64,000 nucleotides of DNA from Nissolia schottii (Eukaryota; Streptophyta; Magnoliopsida; Fabales; Fabaceae): the NCBI GenBank assembly GCA_003254905.1, contig QANU01011207.1, positions 1,135,278 through 1,199,277 on the forward strand, read 5' to 3'. A program made the position numbers and the translations under genes. Positions 22,692 through 34,636 of the stretch are shown here, piece after piece (the first letter of the stretch is position 1; each line of letters opens with the position of its first letter). Under the pieces are notes generated by a model that was not told the DNA's origin, ran no database searches, and was given only the letters and a program-made list of their open reading frames with translations.

Positions 22692-23887
22692 TCTCTTCGA
22701 CTCTCTTTTTCTCTCTAAAACCCTTTTTTTCTTCCTTTCTTTCTTCTTCTTTCTTTCCTTGGAAGCATTGTGATGTGAAGGCTCTGTGTCTCTCATGGGC
22801 CATGGCCCATTCCACGACTATTTGAAGCCAACCAAATATCCATTTCATGTGCCTCTCTTGCCTATCTCAGCCCCGAAGTTTAAGCAATATGCAAATCCAA
22901 CTTCATGACACCCATCCTAATCGATTTTGTTTTTTTTTCTAAAAATGTCACTCTCGCCATAATGGATATAACTTTTACTTCAAATATATATATCTCATCA
23001 AGCATGAGAAGTTTTTCCCTGACAACAATTTGAATTGATGTGCCATTTTTCTTATATTTATGAGAGTGGAAATTCATTTACTTCTTTATATATAATGAAT
23101 TAAAAACACCAAATTTTATTTGGTTAAGTAATTCAATAATTATTTTCTTTAAATAAGATCTCAAGTCTTGACACCAAAATTTAGTTGGTTCAAGTGATTC
23201 AACTTATTTTTTTTTAATTAATGTCTTGAGTCTTGTAAATACAATAAAACTAACAATAAGATAACTTGACCATGTAATAGCTTCATTTACCCCAAGGCAC
23301 TTTACCCTGTTGAGCCACCAAAAAAGCTTCATTCAGCTGAAGTCCAATAAACTTTTGAGTACCTATGATTCACGCCAAAAACAGTGTAAAACACGAAACC
23401 AGCTTTAATAAATTAATTTGAATACACAACATTTTACCATCTACCAATCATGTATCATATGTACCATTTTGACGTTATTATGAAAGTATAACATTTCTAA
23501 TACAAGACTAATAAGTTGAGCGCATAGAAAACTTACATTAACCATGCATCAAAATTAAAATCTTGATATAATTCAATTCTGTTATCTCATATTTTATGTT
23601 AATAACACGGAGACTCATTGTAGAGTTATTAAAAGGGGAAAACAATTTCAATGAAAAAACAATTAAGGTAAGTGCACCAAAATATTTAGGATTTCGCAAG
23701 TCCTTCCATCCTTTACAAGGCTTATATCTCCCTCGTCATGGCAGAACCTTTTGCATCAATATGCAATTTCTTTACATCTATAAAAAGGGCATGAAAACTG
23801 CAATATGGAAACTATGATAAAACATGACAAAGCCACCCAAGTTCCACTCAAAATTTGGGAGCACCAAGACCAAAAAAAAAAAAAGCA
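22692..23887. other. Intergenic region between LSM3 promoter and XPD 3' end
   Basis: Both flanking genes read leftwards, so this 1.2 kb holds the LSM3 promoter and the XPD 3' flank. A diverged direct repeat (CACCAAATTTTATTTGGTTA near 23108 and CACCAAAATTTAGTTGGTTC near 23171) is visible. No gene is supported. Confidence 0.5.
22795..22810. promoter_or_regulatory. Palindromic site II pair (TGGGCC) upstream of LSM3
   Basis: ATGGGCCATGGCCCAT is a perfect 16-bp palindrome containing two opposed TGGGCC words, about 105-120 bases before the LSM3 start codon. TGGGCY site II elements bind TCP factors and mark promoters of growth and housekeeping genes in plants. Position fits the LSM3 core promoter. 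Confidence 0.5.
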
Positions 23888-26800
23888 TCAAAACAACGAA
23901 TCAATCATGCCCTCAACCATCATCTTCTCCAAGTCTTGCTGGGACAGCAGGGTTTTCTTGCCAGTGCCGCCAGTCTTGTCATACGGTTGGGCCATTTTCC
24001 TCAGGAACTGCATCCAACCGATCAGAAAGTTGTCATTACGCAATCATACTATCAGATGTTCATATCACTAACACGCTACTCTAATCACGAACCATGCACC
24101 ATTTTGTAACCTTTGGTCCAAATTCATCTAGCTTATGCATATGCAAACATGCGTGCATAAATATGTTCTAGTGAAACTCTTAAACTTAGGTTTTCACTGG
24201 GAAAAGACTGACTCAAGTAAAGTTTACTTAGGGTATAATTTCTACTTCCAAACTCCTATTTTTATTTTGCAATTTTTGACAACGGACTTCTTTGGAGAAA
24301 AGAGCACTCCGATCAATCTGTTTACAAATAACCAACAGAAAAAAAAAACCAATAAAAACTAAACGGCAACTGAAACCAAGATGGCCTACATAGCATCCGC
24401 AAGATTCTAGTACAACGTAGTATATGCAAGTGACAACACAAACTTCAAACTACAGTTATGAATACAAGGACAGACCTCACGTGCGATATGCAAAGCCATG
24501 TCCGTGCTCAAGTTCAGGTGAGCATCACGTAAATGAGAGAGTATCCAACCAGGCAGCTTGGAACGTTTGTCATGACGGCTATACCTGTAGACAGTTATAA
24601 CCAAAAATGAATTTATTTCCAAAACTTTTGATAAGAAAACCAAAAGTAGAGGCCAAAACCATATAAAGCATCCATCACAGGTAGTATTGCTCACTACATC
24701 TTAGAATCATTTCTCACTAATTCTCAAAAGAGTTGCAAAAGAAGAGTGCATTGTTCATTGTTGTTTTGAAATCAAAATTAGAAACTTGTAAAAGTATGGA
24801 TGCGCAGTCACATTCAAGCAATTGCCAAACTTCGGTATAAAAATACCTGCAGTAACCCCCCCTTTTTCTGGAAATGTGTTCCTGCGTTCATGGATGAAAA
24901 ATATGTAAGGATACTAACCTTTTGTCCGCAAAAATCATCATCCCATAATCAGCCTTTGAACGGATTACACGGCCCACACACTGAGCAGCTTGTCTCTGTT
25001 TACACAGAAATAATGTTACCAAGGATCCCAGTTTCACTAAGTTTAGGAATCAAATGATCAAATTAGGAATCAGATTATCAAATTATCAGTATTAATTATG
25101 AATGAGACAGAGAGATATACCAAGGCATCAAAAGTCAGAAAATCTCCTTCCTTAATTTGAAAAGTATCCCGTAGGTATTCCAGGCGTGCAAGCAAAATCC
25201 TGAAAGATTACTCTATATTAAGTTCTGCAACCAACAAGCTAACTCAACAATTTCAATAAGGAAAAAGAAAGAGAAATCGAATGGCTCTAAATCACTCTTA
25301 TTCAGAAATTTAATTAAATTAGACTTACTTGCTTAATGTATATTGGAAAGGAACACCAAACATGATTACTAGTCTTCCATAATGTCGATCAAAATCTATA
25401 CCCTCGGCAACTTTTCCCCTGCAAACAAGTGCATTTGAGTTAGCAGAACTGAGTTAACAACATATTCAAAAACACTTGACCACAGAATATATTGTGATAT
25501 GATATCTTATATGTCAGCTGGTGCTATATTTAGCATTTAATATATTAGTATAAAAAGTGCACATTTTGCTTTTATTTAAACAGAGACTGTAATTTGATTA
25601 ATCTAATCATGTGTTGCAAAGTTCAAAGACCTGGGAGGATATGTTGCTGACATCTTACCTGGCAACAGAAAAAAATATAGCACCTCTTCCACAATCACAA
25701 GCCTTGCGGTAGTTGTCAAGAGCCAATGTGGTTTCCACTACATCCTGAGTCTCTATAAAGACAAGCTTATGCTGCATTATTTCCTGCCAAAAAATATGTT
25801 ATTAGCACCACCAAACAATAAAATGGACATTACTAGCAAAAGGACTTTGGAAATCAAGTAATTTAAATAGTCAACTCACCTTCAGGATTCCATTTTCATT
25901 CCAGGTATTGACTATCCCATCCATGTATGAGTAACTGACAAAGAAACATACAATCCCATCTGGAACAACCGAAGCCATCTCCAACAAGAGCCTTCCATAA
26001 TTCCTTACTACACCCAAATCACTTCTCATATCAAATTTGGTACTGACTGGGAGCTGATCACTGAAACCAAAAAAAAAAAATTAATTAACCATTGAAAAGC
26101 AAAACAAAAGAGGGGAAGTCAAAGAGGCCCTTCTAAGGAAATCGGAGATTGAAAATGTATAAAGATCTGCTTAAAAATATAGAGAAGCAGATAATGCGAA
26201 TACCTGCCACGGGTAAGAACCATGGGACATATACAATCTCTCGTTAAGGACATTGTAAAACTTCGACTGACAACAGGGTTGAAATTCAGAAGACGGGGGT
26301 ACAGATCTATGGGGCTGAGTGTGCCAGATGTAATCACGACTGATTGAAATCGCTCAAACACTGGCTTTATGGCAAGAGAAGCATCATGGCAACAAAGCTG
26401 AAATGTCATTGATGAAGAAAAATTAGGAATTGTGATTGATACACATAAGAATAAAATAAATCTCGCATGAAATAGAACTAATTTTAAGAAGGTTAACAAC
26501 AGTAATAGAATGAAAACATATCAGAACAACAATGCTAACCTGCAATACAGGATCAGGAATATGTGGCATTCTCTCATCAAAAGGTTCAATTATAATCGAA
26601 AAACCACGAGCATATGTTCCCACAAGTGTAGCAAAATCACATATAGTTTGGATATGTAGGAACTCGTCAGTGTCTGTAATCTCCAATGTCATCATCAATG
26701 AATGCAGACGGTCATAACAGAACTTCAATGTTTTTTGGTCAATTCCAGCATGGTTAAGAATAGAGGAAACAAAGCCTACAGGGCTTTCCTTCTCCACATT

Positions 26801-28826
26801 CTCGGTATCCAAGCGCCCTTCAAGATATTGAACTAATCTACGTAAAACATGAATGAAATGCTCAGCCCGGCGAATATTTCCAGGTACAGCCTCCTTTAGT
26901 ATATCATCAGGCAAGGCTGGATTTGCAAGCCAGTTATCCGTAGCTATGAAAAGAAAAGAAAATTCAGTCATAGATGACAGAGATCAACATTATGACATTA
27001 ATAACAAACTGACATCCTACATACCAGGAAGGTCTCCTCTTAGCGCCAAACCCTCAACAAGCCTATTGTATTCAGCGCGGAGTCTACCTGCATCAGTGGC
27101 CTTGAACCTTCCTACCAGTTCAAATAGTTAAGAGAGTCTGAATCAAATTTCAGCTATGGTTTAATAAATGGCAACTATAGCAACAATGGCACAATATTGT
27201 GAAGGCAAGGGACAGGAATTCCAAGTGCCCCAAGGCAAAACTTGATCCTTAAAAAATACTTCACTTCTATGAATCAAACTAACCAATGTAGGACAGGAAA
27301 ATAATTTGTACTTTTTAAAGAAGTAACCACAATCATGAATCACCAGAAACCTAATTCTTTTTAGTTTTACTTATTTTCCCCATATTGTTCCCTACTGAAG
27401 TAGTCATAGTGAAAAAAAGGCTGGAGCCATGCAACACAGGAGGAAAATGCTAGAAAGTAGAAACAGCACATACTTGTCAATTTCCTGGCTCATCCTACTG
27501 AGATTTCTTCTAGCACCTTCAATAGTCTGCCTCCTCACACTCACACTAAGTGCTTCAATGCAGACATTATCGATATTATGAGCCTCGTCAAATACAACAA
27601 CAGACTCTTTCTGCATTTCCTTAGATATTATGCCAGCCACCTTCGGATCAAGCAAATACTGATAGCTATACACCACCACATTGGCAAACTGCACCATATG
27701 GCGTGCCAAATAGTAAGGACACCACCCCTTCTCCTTCCCAAACGCTCTCAGATCCTACAATCACACACACACACATCCAGAATCAATCATTTCAGAAATT
27801 CTAGGGAAATTCAAAAACCACAACCCCCATCTACCATGCAGAATAAGCTAAGAATGAAAAAAATCAAAAAATTTCAATCAACTGAACAACACCAAGATTC
27901 TGAACATTAAAGAATCAGGAAACAAGCAAAACCAATCTAAACCAAACTTTTCCGCCAAACCACACATAGAATTCAAACATTTCAGAATCAGTGAGCATCC
28001 AAATTGATCAAAATTGAGTTTATTTGGTCAAAATCGCTTAGCATCCAAACATTTTAGAATCATGGAACATCCAAAACTGATCAAAATTGAATTTTCTGGT
28101 CTAACAACAGCTTGGATATTAGAATTTCAACCATTTCAGAATCATGGAACATCCAAATCCGATCAAAACCAAACATTCAAACTTAAATCCCCAACATTTC
28201 ACAATCAGTGATCCGATTCAACATCACCACAAACAAACCAATTCAAACAAAATAAAAAAAAAAATCAAATCTTTTCATCTCCAAAACAATACCTGCAAGG
28301 TATAAACCCCCGCCGGCAACACCGCGGACGACCCCGCCCTCTCGTACTGCTCGAAGAACTCACACGTCGGCACATTAGGGTTCTCCGCAGCAAGCGACCT
28401 AACCCAACTCGCCGTCAATTTCCGGCACCCGGCATCCACCGAATCCCGATTCTCCGCCGCCAGCACCCTCTGATTAACGCATAGGTTCTTCCTCGACGAG
28501 AGCCCCAGAGCGAGGATCTTCGCTCCGGGACCTATGTGGCGTAGCTGGTAATCATGCAGAAGCCTCAGCTCCGCGAGCGTCTTCTCCATCTCGTGCACGG
28601 TGCGCGTGCAGTACAGGAGCTTGAGCGGCGCGTGGGGCTTGGAGATAGCGTAGCTGGTGATGAGGGAGAGGAGGGCGATGGTTTTTCCGGTGCCGGTCGG
28701 CATCTCGAGGAGGCAGTGGCCCTTGGCGTCAAGGGCACGCTTCAGCTCGAGCATGTACGCGTATTGCTCCGGGTAGATGTTGTCGTAGGGGAAATACACT
28801 GTCACGTCCTCGATTTTAAACTTCAT
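23888..28826 (-). CDS. UVH6: TFIIH DNA helicase XPD / UVH6 (RAD3 family)
   Basis: XPD is the 5'-to-3' helicase of TFIIH; it opens DNA around lesions in nucleotide excision repair and supports transcription initiation. Exons: 28293-28826, 27474-27754, 27025-27107, 26540-26943, 26204-26397, 25880-26060, 25659-25783, 25329-25418, 25121-25199, 24919-24995, 24476-24584, 23888-24007. All use GT-AG and keep frame for 758 residues, matching my recollection of Arabidopsis UVH6. Visible motifs: Walker A MPTGTGKT at 42-49; four iron-sulphur cysteines at 116, 134, 155 and 190, the same numbers as human XPD; DEAH at 234-237; the later helicase blocks [13 protein letters not shown] and [17 protein letters not shown]. 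The ATG at 28826 gives [15 protein letters not shown], the family N-terminus. The acceptor of exon 3 (27107) is the second of two nearby AGs and was set by frame. All catalytic features are intact, so the gene looks functional. Confidence 0.98.
27975..28230. repeat. Degenerate direct repeats in XPD intron 1
   Basis: The phrase CATTTCAGAATCATGGAACA TCCAAA-(C/T)-GATCAAAA, or a close variant, recurs at about 27978, 28049, 28131 and, shortened, 28194. Spacing is 60-80 bases. The array lies wholly inside the first intron. Confidence 0.65.
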
Positions 28827-28898
28827 TGTTGGAGATTTTGTGTTGATCAGTGATGGATTGGAAGGAGAATGAGGAAGAGGAAACAGAGCAGTGATGAA

Positions 28899-28907
28899 TT
28901 AGGGTTT
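28899..28907 (-). promoter_or_regulatory. Telo-box upstream of XPD
   Basis: AAACCCTAA on the gene strand lies 73-81 bases before the XPD start codon, a common place for telo-boxes in plant housekeeping promoters. Confidence 0.45.
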
Positions 28908-29574
28908 ATGGGAAGTTCCTTTACTGTTCTCAAAGTTCTAATGACTTGTTGGTAAAAACTAGGCTTAAAAATGGGATTAAAAATTTAATTTTTTTTATAT
29001 ACCTAAAAATAGTTGTAAAAAAATGATCTTTCTTTTAGTACATTAGTTTCAATTTTTGCGAAAATTATTAAAAATTTGATTTTTATTATATAAATTATTT
29101 GTTATGTTCTTTTGTTAAAATGTTTAAAAAAACACACTATATATTTGAGTGCGTAAAATTTTATGATTGACCAATTAATTCATTTTATTTAAATAACTTA
29201 TTAAAAAGTAAAGTGTAATAGTCAATATTAATATATAATTAAGTGTAAAACTCTTTTACATGCATTCTAATTAAATTTGATATATTTATAGATTATTGCT
29301 CACAAGTGGAGATACATAGGTAAAAATAATGTTGAATTTATGTTGAGAAGCAGCGAATAGTAAATAGTCACTCATAAACTGTGAAAAAACTAGAAGCTAC
29401 AGGTGCGGTAGTAAAGGCATGAAACAATTGGCAAGTGGTCTGGTTTAACTCGTAAATGGACTTGTGTCATTTGCATACCAAGCTCTCTCCCTTGCTTGGA
29501 TGGCCTCATGGAAGATCCATATAAATCTCTTTAGTGAGAGCCCCGCCCCCATTATAAAAAATTTATTAAAAAAA

Positions 29575-29960
29575 AAAAAAACGCATTGTATATGTCTAAT
29601 TGCATGAAGGACCAACCATTGATGGCAGCCAAAGTAAGCAAGACCCTAATAGTGAACATTTTCAGCACAGGAGAAAATGTGTGGGTAAAATCAATGTTTG
29701 CTTGATAGGTGTAGCCCTAGGCATCTAGACGAGCTCTGTACTTGTTTAGGGAGCCATCAAAGTGATATTTTACCTTATACCCTAAGTGACAACCAATCGT
29801 ATGCTTGGAGGAAGGCAAGGGAACTAGAGACCAAGTGTGGTTTGCCTCCATAGCTTGTAATTCGACATGCATAGCTTCCTGCCACTCAATAATGTGTGCA
29901 GCTTAATAATAGCATTGAGACTTATAGATGCTAGAGACTTGCATAAGAAATTGGTGATAG
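29575..29960 (-). pseudogene. Decayed Ty1/copia reverse transcriptase fragment
   Basis: On the minus strand, one continuous frame reads through copia reverse-transcriptase landmarks in order: EWQEAMHVELQAMEANHTW, then VPLPSSKHTIG, then YKVKYHFDGSLNKYRARLDA, a stop codon (TAG) where the family usually has K, then GYTYQANIDFTHTFSPVLKM and LAAINGWSFMQLDIYNAF. It ends in a T-run where the family continues NAFLHG. Only about 125 codons survive; no integrase, RNase H or long terminal repeats are seen. The in-frame stop and truncation make it a dead fossil. Confidence 0.88.
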
Positions 29961-30639
29961 GATGGACTAAAGTTGTAATAAGAGAGGTGATTAGAAATGG
30001 GATAAGTGCAAAGGGGACTAACATTATTTCTATAAGCGATCAATAAACTTAAAAGTATACCTTAATCATAAAAATGGGACTTAAAAATGAAAAATTTCTT
30101 TTAGTCTAAACCTTTTATTATCAAAAAATACTATATGCAATTGTTTTTTTTCTCTTAATTTTAATACCATGTAAATTATTTCATATAAAGTGCAATATTA
30201 ATTAATACGAAAATGAATTTTCTTAGTTGAAAATGGTACTGTATCTCTACTATTAACTAATTTTTCATCTTCTTAACTTTTCCCATTTTAAAGTCAATGC
30301 AACTCACAAGTTAAAAGATTTTGAATTCAACTTTTGTTAGGGATCATTTATTGTTTGTTACTTTATGTTGCAAAACTTTATTTGACTATTATAACTTGGA
30401 AAAATACTCTACGTACGTCCATAAACCATACACTCGTACATACACCATTTTTATACGATTTTATATGTAATTAATGATAATTATACTCATAGCGTATAAT
30501 TATACACAACGCGCGCGCCTCAATCCCGAACTCGTTCTCGTCATCGTTTTCACTCATCGTCTTTAACCTCTTATCCTTGTTCTGTTATGCTTGTCGTCGT
30601 CGTTATCGTCATCGTCATCCTCGGTCATTCTCTCATCCT

Positions 30640-30732
30640 CTCATCATCATCATCCTTTCTTTGATTATTATCTCATCATCGTCAATCAATTTTCTATTAT
30701 GTTTATCATCATCATCATCATCATCATAGTTT
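30640..30732. repeat. Trinucleotide (TCA/ATC)n microsatellite
   Basis: Runs of TCATCATCATC occur in two blocks (about 30643-30653 and 30702-30728), with diverged ATC/GTC units between and before them. Confidence 0.85.
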
Positions 30733-30861
30733 TCATAATTTTTTTCTTTGATTTCCATGGAAAGTTTGGTTCTTTGACGTCTCTATGAAATTCTAATGTA
30801 CTGAAATTTCATATGTTCTAATGCTCATTCATTACTAACATACATATGACAGAAAATTAAA

Positions 30862-31708
30862 TGTGCAAACTTTAAATGGACATATGTGCAAACATTATCT
30901 ACAGGTCATAGGTTTTATCTTTGTTAAGGAAGAGGATATGCATTTTGGCATATTCTCAACCTTTCAACAATTAATGCATAAATATTATAAATATTTTGAC
31001 ACAATTTTTTACATATTGTCATGAATAAACATTAGATAGTGTGATACAAGCATTATGTATTTGTCACAAATGCATAAAAATGCAGAATTTGATGTATTGT
31101 AGAATTGTGCAAACTTTAAATGAGCATATGTGCAAACATTAAATGGGCTTATGTGCAAACATTATTCACAGGTCACAGGTTTTGTCTTTGTTAAGGAAGA
31201 GGATGTGCAATTTTGGCATATGTTCAACCTTTCAACAATTAATGCATAAATATTTTGACACAATTTTTTACATATTGCCATGAATAAACATTAGATGGTG
31301 TGATATAAGCATTATGTGTTTGTCACATGCATAAAAATGCAAAATTTGATGTATTGTAGAATTGTGCAAACTTTAAATGGGCATATGTGCAAAACATTAA
31401 ATGGACGTATCTGCAAACATTATCCATAGGTCACAGGTTTTATCTTTGTTGAGGAGGAGGATATGCATTTTGGCATATTCTCAACCTTTCAACAATTAAT
31501 GCATAAATATTATAAATTTTTTGACACAATTTTTTACATATTACCATGAATAAAGATTAGATGTTGTAATATAAGCATTATGTGTTTGCCACAAATGCAT
31601 AAAAATGCAGAATTTGATGTATTATAGAATTGTGCAAACTTTAAATGAGCATATGTACAAACATTAAATAGGCTTATGTGCAAACATTATTCACAGGTCA
31701 CAGATTTT
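30862..31708. repeat. Tandem array, about 250-bp period, three full units and a partial one
   Basis: Units begin TGTGCAAACTTTAAATG at 30862, 31106, 31363 and 31631, so periods are 244, 257 and 268 bases. Each includes GGTCA(C/T)AGGTTTT(A/G)TCTTTGTT, TCTCAACCTTTCAACAATTA (or close), GACACAATTTTTTACATATT and AATTTGATGTATT in the same order. Units differ by single-base changes and small indels. There is a shorter internal repeat as well (CATATGTGCAAACATTA). No open frame is conserved. Confidence 0.9.
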
Positions 31709-33255
31709 GTTTACATCACTGTGATTTTTACTCAAATAAAAATAAATCTTGACTTTAAAATTAACAAGCACATGTCATGTATATCTTGTTATTTTACTTC
31801 CTCCTGTCAATTATGTTTTTATTTTTTTTGAACTTCTTTCTTTCTTATTTAAAAGATGATAACAAGCAGCAACATCTTCAATCACTCATCTCTCTAACAA
31901 ATCCCAGATCTTGAGCATGAGATTGTAGAGATCGAAGAGAACGAAGAGGGTGAAAAGGGTGGAGAGCAATGAACAATGAAATTTTTCGAGAAAGATAATG
32001 AAGATAAGGAACGTTGGTTTACGTGCTTGTTAGTGAGAGTGGGAGAAAGAATGGATGAAACAGTTATTTTAGGGAGTCAGTGTATTCTAATACGGGTGTA
32101 TGTATGGTGTATGAGATATTGGTGTACATGTATAAAGAAGCACACCATTTTAAAGAAGCACACCATTTTATTTTCAAAAAGATGTTAAATACGCGTCATT
32201 TTTATTTTAAAGCTGTCTTTATTATATTTACTTAAGCAATAAATTCAGAATCGACGTGAAGCCACTGAAAATGGAACAGTGGAGAGAAATTTAGGTAATT
32301 CGTACCTAAAGAAAATCTATTTTAGTAGGGATACCAGATTGACACAGAAGGATTTTATGATGTAGCTTTAAGATCATACTCGTACAATTTTCCACTATTA
32401 CGATATACCAACATATGATTTGACCATTATGTAAAAAAAAAAAACTTATATTATCAAAATATTGAAATGTATATTTTTTAATTTCTTTATTATTGTCTCC
32501 AAGTAAGAAAAACTCGATTTTTATTCTTTCCAATAATGTGGAGAAACAAATAGTGTAAAACTAGTTGAATAACGTGGGTGTGTTGGTCCACTCAATCCTT
32601 TTCATACAGTGAGCCACTTACGTTTCTTCCCCTTCTTCTCTCTCTCTTTACACACACACACACAAAACAGTACAAAAGATAACATAGGAACTTGTTCACC
32701 ACAAAACCCACCTTTTATCTTCGTTTGCTTTTTCCCTCCGTTTCTTTTTGTCTCCTGTATTGTGCTGTGGCCCCTTTTTCACTCTTGATGAGTTACTACA
32801 GAGGAGGGCGTGTTCCTTGTGGCCTTGATCCCTTCGCAATTTGCTTGATTCCGAGAAAAAGGTACTGACTTGGCTTCTGGGGTTGTGAGATTCTTTAGCA
32901 GATTTTTTTCTTTTTCTATCAGAGAAAGCTGAGCTTCTGAAACTGAAAGGTTTTTCTGCTCTTGCTGTTCTGAATTTTTCTTCTTGGTTGTTGAGCATTT
33001 CCTTTTTGATTTTGCTGTATTTGGTGTTTGTTGAATTGTGTGGAGTGTTGGATTGTGAATTTTTTTGTTATTGTGTGTTGGGAATATTGGTAATCTGAAA
33101 TGGTGTTTTGGAGAAGGATTCCAGTTTGATTTGGGGGTTTGAAAAGGGGGTTGGAGAGGATTGAATTGAAATTGGTTTTTGTATGATATTGAATTTGTTG
33201 GTTTGGTGAAAAACATTGGGGAAAACATATGTATGAACTAGGATTTTGAGGTGGA

Positions 33256-33273
33256 ATGGGTTCATCGGTTTGA
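33256..33273 (+). promoter_or_regulatory. Short upstream ORF before the trihelix gene
   Basis: ATG GGT TCA TCG GTT TGA is a five-codon frame ending 31 bases before the main start codon. It would matter only if the leader is unspliced here; the sequence GTTGTTTTCTGTGTGAG ending at 33299 looks like an intron acceptor, in which case the upstream ORF would be removed. Confidence 0.35.
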
Positions 33274-33304
33274 TTTGTGTGGTTGTTTTCTGTGTGAGAA
33301 GCAA

Positions 33305-34636
33305 ATGGAAGGGAATTTGTCACAGGGAGGAGGTATGGTTCAAGGTGGGGCTTCTTTTGGTGGTTTTGATTTGCCCGGACCAATGCGGGTTCATCGCCAA
33401 GTGCCGCCACCACAGCATTCGCATACCATGAACCAGCATCAAGCACATCCTTGCCAAGGGTCTTTGGCACATTCCTCGATTCCTGATGGTTTTCCGCTTA
33501 CAATGGGAACCTTGCAGAGCTCTGATCAGACCATGTCAATGAATGAGTTTAGTAAGGGAGATAGGTGCAAGAACTCGGCAAGCGACGAAGATGAGCCGAG
33601 CTTTACCGAGGATGGCGGTGACGACCATCATGAAGCGGGTGGTAGAGGGAAAAAGGGGTGGCCTTGGCAGCGGGTGAAGTGGACTGATAAGATGGTGAAG
33701 CTTATGATAACGGCCGTTTCTTATATTGGGGAGGATGCGACTCCTGACGGTGCTGGTGGAAGAAGAAAATTTGTAGTCCTACAGAAAAAGGGTAAATGGA
33801 AATCTGTATCCAAGGTCATGGCTGAAAGGGGTTATCATGTTTCACCTCAGCAGTGCGAAGACAAATTCAACGATCTTAATAAACGGTACAAAAGGCTTAA
33901 TGATATCATTGGCAGGGGCACTTCTTGTCAGGTTGTTGAAAATCCCGCACTGCTGGATGTATTAGACTATCTTTCCGAGAAAGACAAGGACGATGTTCGG
34001 AAGATATTGAGCTCGAAACAGCTTTTCTACGAAGAGATGTGTTCTTATCATAATGGTAATAGGTTGCATTTACCCCATGACCCTGCATTGCAACGGTCGC
34101 TGCAGCTAGCTCTTCGAAATAGAGATGATCATGATAATGATGATATTCGAAGGTCCCACCATGATGATCATGATGAAGATGATCAAGATATGGAAACAGA
34201 TGATCATGACGAATTTGAAGAGAAGTATGCTTCCCATAGAGATAGGCGAGGAATCTACGGGGGATTAGGGGGACCTATGAAGAAAATGAAACAAGGGCAA
34301 GGCCAAGAAGATGCTATTACATTCGGGAGTTCTTTAAGTTGTCACGGACAGATTGTCCAGCCTGATGTGAAACAAGCTTTACCCGAAAGCACGAGAGCAG
34401 CGTGGCTACAGAAGCAATTGGTTGAATCGCGCTTGCTGCAGTTAGAAGAACAGAAGTTGCAAATACAGGCGGAGATGTTAGAACTGGAGAAGCAGAGATT
34501 CAAGTGGCAGAAGTTTAGTAAGAAGAAAGACCGGGAATTGGAGAAGTTGAAGCTGCAGAACGAAAGGATGAAGCTCGAAAATGAACGCCTTGCTTTAGAA
34601 CTGAAGCGAAAGGAATTGGGCGCTGGCTTGAACTAG
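33305..34636 (+). CDS. Trihelix (MYB/SANT-like) transcription factor, single DNA-binding domain
   Basis: This 443-residue nuclear protein resembles the Arabidopsis At1g21200/At1g76870 type. Residues about 117-203 form a trihelix domain: GWPWQRVKWTDKMVKLMI, then KKGKWKSVSKVMAERGY, then QQCEDKFNDLNKRYKRLNDI; Trp119, 121, 127 and 165 are core residues. Upstream is an acidic patch (SASDEDEPSFTED, 91-103). After the domain comes a block LLDVLDYLSEKDKDDVRKIL, an Asp/His-rich run (about 287-320), and a long C-terminal coiled coil (about 375-440, LLQLEEQKLQIQAEMLELEK and on) likely used for dimerisation. The gene is one coding exon. The ATG at 33305 is the first ATG in the frame and gives MEGNLSQGG, as in relatives. 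Upstream may lie a leader intron. DNA targets cannot be told from the sequence. Confidence 0.94.
   Translation: MEGNLSQGGGMVQGGASFGGFDLPGPMRVHRQVPPPQHSHTMNQHQAHPCQGSLAHSSIPDGFPLTMGTLQSSDQTMSMNEFSKGDRCKNSASDEDEPSFTEDGGDDHHEAGGRGKKGWPWQRVKWTDKMVKLMITAVSYIGEDATPDGAGGRRKFVVLQKKGKWKSVSKVMAERGYHVSPQQCEDKFNDLNKRYKRLNDIIGRGTSCQVVENPALLDVLDYLSEKDKDDVRKILSSKQLFYEEMCSYHNGNRLHLPHDPALQRSLQLALRNRDDHDNDDIRRSHHDDHDEDDQDMETDDHDEFEEKYASHRDRRGIYGGLGGPMKKMKQGQGQEDAITFGSSLSCHGQIVQPDVKQALPESTRAAWLQKQLVESRLLQLEEQKLQIQAEMLELEKQRFKWQKFSKKKDRELEKLKLQNERMKLENERLALELKRKELGAGLN

Larger units (their letters stand above)
28827..33304. other. Divergent intergenic region with repeats
   Basis: This 4.5-kb gap separates the divergent XPD and trihelix genes. 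It contains a telo-box, a copia reverse-transcriptase remnant, a trinucleotide microsatellite, a 250-bp tandem array and the leader of the trihelix gene, all listed separately. No further gene is supported. Confidence 0.55.
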
